A DNA stretch of 64,000 nucleotides from Oscheius dolichura (Eukaryota; Nematoda; Chromadorea; Rhabditida; Rhabditidae): NCBI GenBank assembly GCA_932521035.1, contig OW051496.1, forward strand, positions 1,612,001 to 1,676,000. The letters run 5' to 3'. The notes beneath the pieces were generated by a model. It had not been told where the DNA came from and did no database searches. It saw only the letters and a list, made by a program, of their open reading frames with translations. The translations under genes and the position numbers were made by a program. Below are positions 12,981 through 23,832 of this stretch, piece after piece (within the stretch, counting starts at the first letter, position 1; each line of letters starts with the position of its first letter).

Positions 12981-15624
12981 TGTAAGCAACGGTTTGTTTA
13001 CTAACAACCCCCTAAATCAGCCAAATATGTAGCCAAACAGTGAAATTTTCGGCTCTCATACAGAACAGTTGTTCCATGACCCTTTCAGTTAGGATTTCAC
13101 GCCTGTAAACGATTAAAATACCCAAATTTATATGTCATTCAAAAGATCTTCATCTCACGAATTCATCAGCTTGAGTGAAAAATGGATATCATCTGGGTAG
13201 CAGAAGTTATCCGGCTATTTTCGTTGGAATCGCCGTGAAATTCACTGAAAGGAGCAAAATGAACGGCATATTCTATTTTCAGCTATAGACAGTCCGGTTT
13301 AGAAGACCGCCACTATTCGAATGACGTATAAATTTGGATATTTTAATTATTTGCACGCGAGAAATCCAGATTGAGAGCGCCATGAAGTCACTATTCCACA
13401 TGAGAGCCAATTTTTCTAGCTATTTTCGGTTAGGAGACGGGAAAACTTCTATTTTTAGAATTTTCGCTGATTTCTACCCATCAAAAACATGGAAGTCTCG
13501 AAAGGAACTGAATTTTCGCCTCTAGAAACGATTATGTCCAGCGTATCCCTTTTCTAGGCACTAAATCGACTCCTACAGTCTTTCCTTTGGGTGGCAAAGC
13601 CGTTTTTTAACTGCCAAACTATATAAAAGTTCTTCAATTGGTCTTCATAAGCTTAAAACGAGCGCTTGTACAGTAGTTGCTCATCCCATCGTAAGTAAGA
13701 GTAACTTTACCGATAGTTGTTCCATTAAAGAACAATGTCCCACAACAAATTGAACCGTTTGAAAAAGTAGTTTTTTCTCCCAATCAATGCAAGAATCAAT
13801 TGGAAGTTGTTATATTCTCTCAATAGAACGTAAAGAGACGAAAAACCGGTCGCCTAAGCAAATTAGGAAGCTAAAAATTACTGAAAAGATGAGACAAAGC
13901 GGCGCGCGTATCATATTTGCTTAGAATTGTTGTTTGAGATAAGAGAGAGAGACGGAAAGTGGAAGAGAGGAGACAGCCGCTAATGGGAAAGAGGCCAAAT
14001 GACTTTATACAGTTCGTAGCTGTTTATTTTTGACTGTAGATTGAGGAGAACCTCAAAGGTTGGATTTAATTTGAATATACAGAATCAGAACAAAGTTTGT
14101 GTTGATTTCGTTGATATACGGGAATAAGAAATAAAATTTTTGTCAAATATGGAAGGAAATAATACTTTACTTAGTGTGTGTAAGGTATAAAATGAGTAAC
14201 GGAACAGCTTGAGCTGTTCAGTTATTATCAAAATGGAGTGGAGGGAAAAGTCCTGTGCGTTTGAATGCGCCATACTTCCATTTCCGGTAAAATCTCTACC
14301 ACGCTCTATCCCTATGTTCAAATTCAACTTTGCCTTGTGGAATGTATAAAATACTCTGTAGGCTACTGCAAAACATAAATTGAGTTTGCAGCGGTTGAGG
14401 ATAAAGCTTCTACCAGAGCGGTGGAAGCGAGAACATGAAACTCCAATAAATGTTTGAAAATTTGACCATGAAAAAGTTGTCGTCAATGTAAGGTACGATA
14501 AAAAGTGCTTGCTCATCTTCTTGAAAATGTAAAGAAGCTCGACATCTTCTTAGCTTCTGGCAAAATGTATATATTCAAAGCGAAAGAAGCTCTCAATAAA
14601 CTAGAGTTTTACATGAAGAATAAATACGGGATTTCATAAGAGGAAGAGTATTTTTCTAGCCATGAAATATAGGGAAGAGGTTCTTGGTAAACCTTTGATT
14701 GTAACAGATTCACAGTTTCCATCCTACTGGGACGTTTAATGGAAATTGAGGTACCGTAGCCAAAGCAAGACAGGCTGGACACCGTGGTGGAAGGGATAGA
14801 TTGCTCCGAATCCATGAAAACCCGCCTGGATTTGGTTATTCAATCAATATGTAAAGAGAGATCGCTTCGTTTACATAATAGACAGCCGGGGAGGTGGCAG
14901 CAGCACAGCGAGTCTTTCGATAAACACAAAAATTATACGCAGGGGGTCTCTCGGACTGCCTGCACAATGTATTTGCATACCGGGGGGAGAGCGGGAGGGA
15001 ATAGGGAAAAGTGAGAGTGAAGGCGAGTGGGAGAGGAACACAGACCGCGGGAGGAGGAAGGGGCAGTCATTGACGCCCGCAACACTAGAGAATGGAATGG
15101 AAAAAACGTCAAGGATTTTTTTCAGCTTACATTTTGTTGTTAATTCAAAAAATACGGAGAAAAGGGCGGGTTTTATTGTTCAAACGTTAAAAATCAGTTG
15201 TTCCCACATGGCACAGTAATCCTCCCCGGCTTTTACCTCCACAAAGAGGCTATTTTTTTTATATTTTCCAGTTAAAAACGTTTCTAATACTGTGTTTAAA
15301 CGCCCTTCCTACAGTAATGATGATAAAAACTTTATTCCATAGTAAACTTTTCAATGGCAACTTACTAGGAGATTATATAAGCTTACTTTCTTATTTTTGC
15401 CTATTTCTTTCCATTTTTGAGTTTTTCCCATGTTTTATTCCCATAAACAGGCGATAAAAACAGAAAGGAAGCCAAAACACAGGTTAAAATCCCGTTGCGA
15501 AGAGTTACCGTACCCAAAAAGGGAATAACAGTTAAAAAAGACGGGGTAGAAAGGTTCCTTTTCTTATAATTATAAAATGGCTCCTGTATCTGCCAGGGTT
15601 TGTAAACCCCCCGTAAAAGTAGGT
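12981..15624. other. No gene recognised
   Basis: AT-rich sequence. The longest frame, 143 aa on the minus strand at 14085-14516, has no recognisable domain, signal or splice-linked neighbour and is treated as chance. Confidence 0.45.
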
Positions 15625-15760
15625 TTATAGTTTTTTTTCTCCAATGGATAGGGTAATATGCTTCCATCCGGGACTATTTTGAGATTCAAATTCCCAAATT
15701 TGGTTAATTTTCAAGAAAACCTTAGATTCCTGTAACCCTATCCATTGGAGAAGAACTATA
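15625..15760. repeat. TATAGTCC-type MITE
   Basis: TTATAG followed by TCCAATGGATAGGGTAA at the left and CTGTAACCCTATCCATTGGA...ACTATA at the right form a terminal inverted repeat of about 30 bp with mismatches. Confidence 0.75.
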
Positions 15761-16374
15761 TTTGCGATTTATTGGAAGTAACTATAAAAATCCCGAGGAC
15801 TATGATTATTATATTGTTGGCTCAAAAAATCTATATAAAAATTATTGGAATTCGATAGTCATTCCGTTTAGGCTTTGAATTTTTCGATTGTTTTCCTCCA
15901 ATCTTTAGAGAAAAAAAATCTTCACTTCCGGTTGATTTTTTTCTCATTTTCCGTAATTTTGTCCGTTTGTGCTGTTCGAAGGAAGGGGTCAAAAAAGCCA
16001 ATTAGAAGTGTAAAATAAGAAGAAAACAGTCATGGAACAGAAGTGAAGACGAACAGCGCGTTCTCCCCTCATCATAATGAACTGTTTTTGTTTAAACAGG
16101 AATGATTCAACGCCGGTTAAAATGCTTGTTTGCTTATGCAGCGGGCGCGGGTTGGAAAAACTACGCGTCAAACATTAATGCCGCTCATTTAAAAGTGGAA
16201 GTGAACATTAACGAAATATGGGGAAATAAGGGGTAGTAAGGAGGAACACCTTGCAGGAACTGTTTTTTACATCGCCGTCAAATAATGAAAAAATTAAATT
16301 TAGAAAAAAAAATGGAATTTTGTTAGTGAAAATGGTATCTACTAGTCTTATTTATAGAACAAATGGAAGCTTTT

Positions 16375-17040
16375 AAAGGGAGCCTACCGCAGTAGAAAAA
16401 AATTGTGAACATGGTGAGGAGCCAAACCCTGATTATCAGGCCTTCGATTTTTTTTCATTTTTGATTCATTTGAAGTTTCATTGATTTCTTTGTCTGTACT
16501 TGTTTTCTCTTCATTATTTTTGTTGTTAAATAATCTACATTCGATATCGCTTCTTTTGCAGTATCACTGAACACGTAACATGCTATATAAATGCCGAAAA
16601 ATAAATAATAACGCGGCAAACGAATCTAAAATACAATTTGATGAATTCCTTTTTGTTCTGATATTGCTTTTGCTTCTACTTGTTTCTAGCACATAAAGAA
16701 GCATGTTAGCAATATTTTATAACTGTTACAGAAAGAAAAATGATGAATAATGAGCCTAATTAGCATATTGCTAGTCGCTTGCGCTTTTCGTCTTTATTGT
16801 ATTTTCATTATTTGTTGTATTGCTTTCTCTTGTTGTTTTATCATTTCTATTTTATTTTCTATTATTTCTAATTGATAATACATTATTTTTAGATGTGCAA
16901 GGAAGAAGAAGAATAAGCGGATTGAGCAGCGAGAGCTCTCCGCAGGACACTAGACGAATATTCAAGTAAGTTTGTTTTCAATTATTATCCTTTCATTTAG
17001 ATATTATATTTATTGTTTTTGATGTTATTTGTATCTAGTG
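16375..17040. repeat. Dispersed repeat family C, longest copy
   Basis: Positions 16375-16690 match 62905-63175 (shared CTACATTCGAT, CGCTTCTTTTGCAGTATCACT, and AAAAATAAATAA tracts in the same order). Positions 16800-16905 match 58565-58672 (TTGTTGTATTGCTTTCTCTT through CATTATTTTTAGATG). Each copy begins with an AAAGGGAG-like motif, so one element of about 650 bp appears in three differently truncated versions. A short open stretch after the internal acceptor near 16893 is not supported as an exon. Confidence 0.65.
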
Positions 17041-17154
17041 TCACTCATTTATATGTGGAAAAATCAAAAATTGAATAACTGAAATGCTGGATTTGAGTCT
17101 TATAGAGCCGTATGGCTGTGTAAAAGAGCAGAGAAATACAATTAAAATAGACTA

Positions 17155-17455
17155 ACTCTGAGGGGCCCGGGGAGCATACTGTAGATTTTCGCGGGCTTTC
17201 TCAAAGCCCGGGAAATGAGCTTTTCACGGATGCGCAATTCACAAGTTTCTTTCGTTTTTTTAACGTTTATTTTGATCACTTGGCCCCTTTTCATCAATAG
17301 TAGGAGGCAGATCAAGAACACGCTAGAAAATACGAAGAAATACGCTAAAACGTTCAAAATTCAAATGCACGCCAGAGGCAAGGGACGCTTGTGGGGGCAG
17401 TCGCCGCGGGATCACTGCCCCCGGCGTCTAGGTTCCTGACAGTTCCTTTAACCGT
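17155..17455. repeat. TTAA-type MITE family B, copy 2
   Basis: Core ACTGTAGATTTTCGCGGGC and terminal TTCCTGACAGTTCCTTTAA match copies at 6160 and 20390. The centre includes an inserted GC-rich stretch (17388-17430) absent from the others. Confidence 0.75.
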
Positions 17456-18161
17456 CAAATTTACGAGAGGGGGAGGCAGAAACACAAAGAATTTGTAATT
17501 AGACCGGTGGGTAATTGGCACATTTCGGGAGAAAGCTTGGGATGGAAGAAAAAGAGGATGAACAGTTGAAATGGGCAAAGAAATGGCAGTATTTGAAGAG
17601 TATAACGAGGAAAAAAAGCAATGCAATTATCTTGGTTTGAGGAAAATGAGAGGGATGTTCCCAAGGGAGGTAGACAGTTTTATGCATCGCGGCCGATATT
17701 AGATTATATGTGAAAGGGTATCGATATTGGATTAGTCGCTATACTTTTATGATTATTGCTGCTCCGATAGGGGGATAAAGGAAAGGAATAAACGAGAGAA
17801 AATATTAGGAATAGGCGTGAGGAGAGAGATGTGAATAAATTTACAAGGACGCACTTCCTCTGTCTCTCTCTCTCTCTCTTCCGCCGTTGCGCAAAAGCTG
17901 GTCCAACCCATGTCGATAGAATCGAAGAACATTGAGAGAGAGACGAAGAAGAGAAGGTGGAACACGTCCCAGGGCAGGGGAGAGAGAGAGCGCGAGCGAC
18001 TGTTACATTGCACTCGTCCCTTTCTTATTCATTTTTCCCCTGATGAAAACGAGAATTTTATGCCAATCAGAGAAGAACATCTAGTGGGGAAAGGCGACAG
18101 GCACGTTCATTTACTAACTAAAACCTTTCGATAGGAAAAAAAAGAAAGAGACGAGGAGTTG
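17456..18161. other. No gene recognised
   Basis: Contains a CT microsatellite (17861-17880) and purine-rich tracts. The opposing 17354-18134 frames are low complexity. Confidence 0.5.
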
Positions 18162-18303
18162 TATAGTCTTTTTCTACCGGATAGGGCTACAGTAATTTGC
18201 CTCAGGTTCGTGACCATTTGGGGGATTGGGTAACAAAATTGCAAATTTTGCCTGATTTTCAAGAGACCCCCGGATTACTGTATCCGTTGGAAAAAGACTA
18301 TAG
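18162..18303. repeat. TATAGTCC-type MITE
   Basis: ATAGTCTTTTTCTACCGGAT at the left is inverted as ATCCGTTGGAAAAAGACTAT at the right. Confidence 0.8.
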
Positions 18304-18435
18304 ACTGTTAACAACCTTGACGTTTTCCACTGGGGAGCAAAAGTTTCGTGATTCTCAATTTGAATTTTAAATTCAGGCACTTTTGTTCGCCAACTGGCCA
18401 AATGGTCCCGTAGTACCCCTGAGGTAGGAAACGAA

Positions 18436-18598
18436 CTATATAGGCCGTTTCCAACGAATACACCATGACCTCACAACTTTTTTATGGTAGAGCCATTCTG
18501 CGTTCCAAGTCTCTCAGGGCTATATTTTTCAATTTTGTGTACCAATAGAGTACAACACGAAAATGTCTGAAATATCCATTGGAAACCGGCTAAACTTC
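18436..18598. repeat. TATAGTCC-type MITE, diverged
   Basis: TATAGGCCGTTTCCAACGAATA at the left corresponds to TATCCATTGGAAACCGGCTA at the right. It lies directly behind a second diverged fragment (18300-18435), so two elements are adjacent. Confidence 0.55.
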
Positions 18599-19400
18599 AA
18601 ATTCGGGCACTAATGGTTCTCCCATAGTTTGAGAGTGATTTTTTCTTTCCAGATTTTCTTATTGTAAAACCTACCAGACTGTAAAAAGGTTGAGGAGCTA
18701 TCAGCCAATGACTTTTGCTTTGGGAAGCTACGAAAGACTCGGTCACGCAACCCACGAGTATCCCTACGAAGCTTTTCGGCTTTTAACATTGGACCATAAC
18801 AAAAAAAATTGTATGAGTTTGGTCAAAATTTGACTAGATCTCCAGTTTACGGATTTCTTCTCTCCTTCTGACTTTATAGTCTGTTTCTAGCGGATTTTCT
18901 GGATATTTTCATGATGTACTATAATTTTTGTACTGTATAAGTAACCGTGGTTGTAAATAATTCAATTTTGGGTCCTGTAACGAATGCGGGCCCCATCTTG
19001 AAACAAAGTTATTAACTGACGAATCAACGTCTTCGTCGGGTGGAAATTCGACTTTTGGCAGCCAAAGATTTTTACCGGCAAACTGCCCAGTTTCTGTTTA
19101 AAAAAATCAACATTTCCCTGAAGAGTAATGCTTTTTTCACGAAATAAAGCAGTGATGAATAATAAATCAGTTGGACTATTCAAACAGTCAGGGAGTGAGA
19201 AATGCGAGAGAGAGAGAGAGCAACTGGTGAAATGAATAAACACAGCATGGGCAAATGAAGTTTATTTGGCCAAATGAACTCGCTGCATATCATCAAAAAA
19301 GCGACAGGGAGCCTAAATTTTTCGGGGAAGAGATAACAAAAACTGTGAATTGGGAAATATTCATTGGGGGAAACCATGCGGAGAGGTACAATTGAGGGGT

Positions 19401-19605
19401 TTGAGAGTAGACGGGAGCGTCGGGTGTTTATGTCCCTATCTCGGTCATTTCTTGATCGATTTCAAAAATTCAAAGACCCAGTTGAAGAGCACGTCAAGAC
19501 GGTTCGAACAAACCCAGTCACAGTTTGACCGCCCCGACAACAAATCTATAGCCCCACAAACTTTGACTGATGACGTGTTGCGTAGCGCAGCGCGCCCAGA
19601 AACGG
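19401..19605. repeat. Repeat D, copy 1
   Basis: Homologous in inverted orientation to 55870-56060: shared ACGGGAGCGTCGGGTGTTT-like start, TCAAAAATTCAAAGA and CACAAACTTTGACTGATGA. The open frame at 19350-19664 crosses it. It is probably part of a mobile or duplicated segment; the function is unknown. Confidence 0.6.
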
Positions 19606-19667
19606 GGACTCCCGGGTGTTTTCCCATATATGCTACCCCAAAAATAAACCAACGTTTCTGGTAATGC

Positions 19668-19777
19668 ATAGTCCTTTTTCCAACGGGTGGGGGAATTTGC
19701 GATTTTGTTTCCCAATCCTAAAATGGTCCGGAACGGAGGCAACTTACTGTACCCTATCCGTTTGAAAAGTACTATAG
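19668..19777. repeat. TATAGTCC-type MITE
   Basis: ATAGTCCTTTTTCCAACGGG at the left is inverted as CTATCCGTTTGAAAAGTACTAT at the right, with the shared internal CCGGAACGGAGGCAA. Confidence 0.75.
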
Positions 19778-20389
19778 ACGGGACGGGATGAGATTTTTGA
19801 AAAGCCACCCTTCTAGTTCTCGAATAGCTGGCTAACGTTCCACTTTTCCTTTATAAACTTTCTAAAAACCTTATTTTCTGATGCAACTCTGAACAAATGT
19901 CCCAAAAATTGCAAAAGACGAAGAAGTCGGTGAAATCGAAAAGGACTGGTTGGTCAATTTGCATGCGCATTTTCACTTTTCAAATTAATCTATTTGTACC
20001 CGGTTTTTATCCAATAAAAAGGAAAACTTTAAGAGTTTGTTGTTTATTTCTGCGCGAGAAGGGAGAGGGAAAGAAATGACACGCACCTTCTCTTATCTAC
20101 CGTGACCTTTCTGGGGGGGTGAAGATAGTTTCGCAGTTCACATTTGCATCGCGCATAGACCCGCACACTCTGTCGGACATTTTTGATCAAGAGGCGACGA
20201 TAAGCATCGCTTGGAAATGGGAGAAAAAAGCCGAAATACTTTATTCTTCCCCTCTTTTTGAGGTGAGAATTACTCGAGAAGATCTACACAACTGATAGTG
20301 GGAGATTCGCATAAATAAACTGGGCTATAAAGCTAAAAGGTTCTAAAACAGGCTTATTTCTATCCTAATTCATGAAAAAAGAAAAAGAC

Positions 20390-20697
20390 ACCAGTTCAGG
20401 CATGAAATAGGGACTGTCAGGGACCTAAGAAGCTGACTGTAGATTTTCGCGGGTTTTCTCAAAGCCCGGGAAATGAGTTTTTCGTGCATGCGCAATTCGT
20501 ACGTTTTTTCGTGTTTTAAATTTTTATTTTGATCACTTGACCTTACTTCCCATCAACAATAGATGGCAGATCAAGAAAACGCTAGAAAATATGAAGAAAT
20601 ACTCTAAAACGTTCAAAATTCAAATGCGCGCCAAGCGCGAAGGACGCTACTCGCCGGGACCTGTGAACGCTATTATAGGTCCCTGACAGTCTCTTTA
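20390..20697. repeat. TTAA-type MITE family B, copy 3
   Basis: Left GGGACTGTCAGGGACC and right GGTCCCTGACAGTCTCTTTAA are inverted. The core matches copies at 6160 and 17155, including the run CTCAAAGCCCGGGAAATGAG. Confidence 0.8.
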
Positions 20698-20734
20698 AGT
20701 AAATAGTTTAAGATACGTTTATTTCAAACCTTCC

Positions 20735-20869
20735 ATGGTTGATCTTGTTTCTATTCGGCCGTGGAGGAAGCCAAACGGAGAAGATTTCTTAACCGAAGTT
20801 GACTTTGAAGCTCCACCCGGCGAGCAAGGTGTTCCTGGCGTAAGAAATCAGAAAAATTCGAAGAGTTGA
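20735..20869 (+). CDS. Short uncharacterised ORF or exon, 44 aa
   Basis: I do not recognise this. The frame starts MVDLVSIRPWRKPNGEDFL and contains an acidic/proline stretch ending GEQGVPG, directly followed by a GTAAG donor-like site at about 20839. It may be a first exon ending there. The downstream region (20926-21207) is open in more than one frame but I cannot link it confidently. The Gly-x-Y look of GEQGVPG is too short to call collagen. Confidence 0.25.
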   Translation: MVDLVSIRPWRKPNGEDFLTEVDFEAPPGEQGVPGVRNQKNSKS

Positions 20870-21819
20870 ATTGTACAAGAGTACACGGAATGGACAGTAT
20901 TGACTAGAAGAAATTTTTCATATCTTTGGAGAGATGTCGCCGCCTATCAACACAGCACACATTAGCAAATTGTTCAAATCCAAATACGTCTTCTTTCTGG
21001 AAACGGCGTCGGTTAACTATTGTAATAGCTGGCATACGTGATTTTTCCAGAGAAGAAGTAACGTTTGACTGGAGTTCTTCTTTTTACTGGTCGCATAACT
21101 GTAGAGTGGCCACAAATCGGAGCGTTCAATTGATATGGATGCTTCGACAACTGGTGGCTCTCTTAAATTTTATATGGCGGGCTGCTATTTCAGGGATGGA
21201 TTTTTAGGCTACCCAGTACAATGTAAATAGAAAAAATAAAGTCAAAAACAGCGCTATTAGGAGCATTTTAGTCAAAGAGAGCCCAGAAAGCAGACCTATT
21301 AGATAGCGGGACTGGTTTGTTTGAATAGTCAATGAAGTATAGCTGTTTACTTTTAACTTTCGTATAGGACATAAAATTCTACTTCTCTATTAGATGAAAA
21401 GGTCACAAAACGGATCGGGAAGACAGCGGCTAGGAGAGAAGAAGTTTCGAGCTACGGGCATATAAGACAGCCTGGTGACTTTTTTGTTTTGATGGATTCT
21501 GTAGAAAAGAAACAGCTATGAGAGGGGCACATTCATACAAAAGTGGCATTGTAAGGAGAAAGAGAAACTCGGAACAATCGGGCCTTGGATAGAAATGGCA
21601 ATTCACAAGCGACCATTTCTTCTTTCCATTGAAAATGCGGTTGTGCTGATTGAAGACCGTGAAATCAAACAAAAAATATAAAACAAACGCAACTCGAAGA
21701 GAAAATACAATCAAATTAAATTAATAAAAACATAAAATGGAGTCGGAATTATTTACTCTCAGTGCCCGAAAAAAAAATCTAGTTGTTTTCACAGCGACGA
21801 TCACGGTAGACGGCTTGGC
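20870..21819. other. No confident gene
   Basis: Frames at 20926-21207 (+) and 21430-21714 (-) lack domains or splice support. The latter part is probably the 3' flank of the MSP gene. Confidence 0.4.
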
Positions 21820-22557
21820 TCACTTCTTTCCGTCTGAAGATCCCAGTTTAGCCGGCGGGGCAGTCTTCAACTGGCTGATGGCCGAAGGGGCGGCTGGAGG
21901 GGGCGGCTTGACGGGCAGTCCGGCGTTTCCATTTCCTTTTCGTTTTTTTTTCTCGGCCTCGCTGTCCGCCTCCTTCTCGCTATCCGTATCGGACAGGGGG
22001 CAGGGCTGCTCACGGAAGACGAGCTGCACCGGGGTGACGGGAGCCGGGGCGGCGGCAGCAGGCGGCTTCTCGTCCTCCTCGTCCACCAGACCCTTGCCCT
22101 TCACGATGCGCACCTTGTTGCGGACGGAGATGTCGTTCTCCAGCGGCGTCATCTCCACAATGTTGTCGTAGTGGCCCTTGAAGAGGGCGAGCAGCTTGCG
22201 CTTCTTCACCTCCTGGTTGGCCAGCTCCCGCTTGAACTTGTGATTTGTGAACATCTTCTTAACGTCGGTCGTGGAGGCCATCGGCTTCGTGTACATGCAG
22301 GTGAAGTGGTCCTTCAGGGGCACGAGCGCTCCCGGCTTGAGGCCTTTGAACGTCAGGTCGATGTTGACCTTGTCGCCGGCCACCACCCTGCCGTAGACGG
22401 GGCGCATCTTATACACTCCGGGGCGGGTGCTCTTCCACTTGTACATAATAGTTGAGTTGCCATTGTTGGTGATCGTCACGATTGCATTCTGCCGTTTCGA
22501 GTCCGGCATGTAGGTCACACTTTCAGATGGGTTGAAGGAGATCTTCTCAAGCGACAT
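21820..22557 (-). CDS. MSP-domain protein, 245 aa, intronless
   Basis: The start codon at 22557 begins MSLEKISFNPSESVTYMPDS. A longer open frame reaches 22938, but its N-terminal part is low complexity, so this ATG is preferred. Residues 1-115 form an MSP/VAP immunoglobulin-like fold with typical beta-strand sequences (ITNNGNSTIMYKWKSTRPG, VVAGDKVNIDLTFKG, FTCMYT). A lysine-rich helix and charged linker follow, then a disordered C-terminus rich in Ala, Pro, Glu and Lys. MSP-domain proteins act in the amoeboid sperm of nematodes or, as VAP-like proteins, at membranes. The fold is followed by an unusually long tail (canonical MSP is about 127 aa), so this is an MSP-domain protein rather than canonical MSP. 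Codons are GC-rich relative to flanks, suggesting high expression. Lack of introns is common in this family. Confidence 0.88.
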   Translation of the reverse strand: MSLEKISFNPSESVTYMPDSKRQNAIVTITNNGNSTIMYKWKSTRPGVYKMRPVYGRVVAGDKVNIDLTFKGLKPGALVPLKDHFTCMYTKPMASTTDVKKMFTNHKFKRELANQEVKKRKLLALFKGHYDNIVEMTPLENDISVRNKVRIVKGKGLVDEEDEKPPAAAAPAPVTPVQLVFREQPCPLSDTDSEKEADSEAEKKKRKGNGNAGLPVKPPPPAAPSAISQLKTAPPAKLGSSDGKK

Positions 22558-22973
22558 GGCAGCAGAAAGCGATGAGAGACAATGGCAACTGCTTCCTATT
22601 TCTTCTTGACCATTTCTAACGGCCATTTCTTGTTGACCGACGGCCGATCTTTTTTCATTTTTGGAAACAAAGGCAGAAGGCAGAACTGAGTCTAGAAAAC
22701 TACTATGTATTTTGTGCATACAACACAACCTGGGCAGGGGAGGAGGTTTGGTTACACAAGAAGAAGAAGGAAAGGAGAAGAATGCCGGAGCCCTTTCCAA
22801 GAAACTCCAAAGAAAAGAAAAAAAATAAAAGAAGAAAAAAGAAAAGAAATTGTGGCTGAACAATATAACATATGGGTTAAAAAGACGACATTCAAAGGTC
22901 TGGCACGAAAATGATAGAAGAACAGTTTCTACTCCCATAATTTATTGGATTCCTCCTATCCATCAATAAATTA

Positions 22974-23375
22974 TCAGATGGTGGTGAGGGCAATTGTGGC
23001 ACTGATGGTCCACCTGAAATATCAGAATAAAGAATTTTTCCGGAAATTAAATGTAACGGTACAACAATTCGTTGGCAATCAACGCATATTCGGAAAGATT
23101 AGCGACGTCATAATGTAAGAGTCAAAGCTGTTTGATACGGTAACTTGTACTCACGCGGTCATGCTCGAGCTGGCGCTGCTATCCGAGTCTTTCTTGGAAG
23201 TTCTGTCAAACTTGTCGTCGTCGTCGTTTCCCGGCGGTAGCGGGGGAACTGGAGCAGGGTCTGGCTCCAGCCACGGATCACTCTCGCGGGCAACATTTTC
23301 AACCGTTTTTTTTGTTTCCGGAGGCTCCCTTAAGGTTAAAATCCCGAATAGCTTAGGGACAGAATAGAAGGATAA
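22974..23375 (-). pseudogene. Truncated paralogue of the 39.7-41.3 kb membrane protein
   Basis: Two exons are visible: 23375-23155 (after a CTACAG acceptor) and 23013-22974. Joined, they read an acidic, proline-rich ectodomain (PAPVPPLPPGNDDDDK) followed by WTISAT and a stop. The gene at 39734-41261 has PPPPLPPGDG and WTIIAI at the same places, with the same intron position. Exons for the Cys-containing N-terminus are absent upstream. The sequence after the stop (CATCTGATAATTTATTG) matches that gene's 3' UTR, so the transmembrane and cytoplasmic part has been deleted. It is a relic unless a short secreted form is made. Confidence 0.6.
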
Positions 23376-23703
23376 CTGTAGAGGAGATGAGAGAACGAGA
23401 GAGACGTGGATGGATGCTGGGAGGCAAAAAGAGGACGAGATACCGCGAAGCTGTGTAAGCTATAAACTGTCGATTCTTTTACTCAAGAAAGGGTTAGACC
23501 GCACTTCTCCACCTTCTTCTATTTTTAAACGCCGCGTCGTTACTTTCTTTATTTCTTTTGTTCAATTAATGCAGCCTATATATCTTCCTCTCACTACTGT
23601 ATTTGGGATTAGCACATTTCTCCGAAATCAACTGCCGAATTCGGCTGAAGGCTTACATAGTAGCAGAACAGGTCAGTTAAAGGCTAGGCTGATTAAAAAA
23701 TGG

Positions 23704-23710
23704 TATATAA
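23704..23710 (+). promoter_or_regulatory. TATA box of the LINE-disrupted secretory gene
   Basis: TATATAA lies 35 nt before the ATG at 23745. Four other signal-peptide genes in the window show the same TATA-to-ATG arrangement. Confidence 0.6.
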
Positions 23711-23821
23711 GGGCGGCCTTTCCCAGAAAGAGTCATTACCAGCAATGAAACTTCTCCTTGTGGTTCTGCTCTTGGGACTTTGCGTACAACCCTGATACCG
23801 ATCACGTACATAAGGAAAAGC

Positions 23822-23832
23822 ATGGTCGCGTC
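23822..23832. repeat. LINE target-site duplication, left copy
   Basis: ATGGTCGCGTC is repeated exactly at 26806-26816 and brackets the RTE element. Confidence 0.9.

Noticed and set aside
14085-14516. 143-aa minus-strand ORF
   Set aside because: No domain, signal peptide, splice neighbour or coding-like composition; chance frame in AT-rich sequence.
20737-20869. Collagen gene based on GEQGVPG
   Set aside because: Only two Gly-x-Y triplets; no extended collagen repeat follows.
22171-22914. Plus-strand ORFs opposite the MSP gene
   Set aside because: They mirror the GC-rich MSP coding sequence; the minus strand has the recognisable domain.
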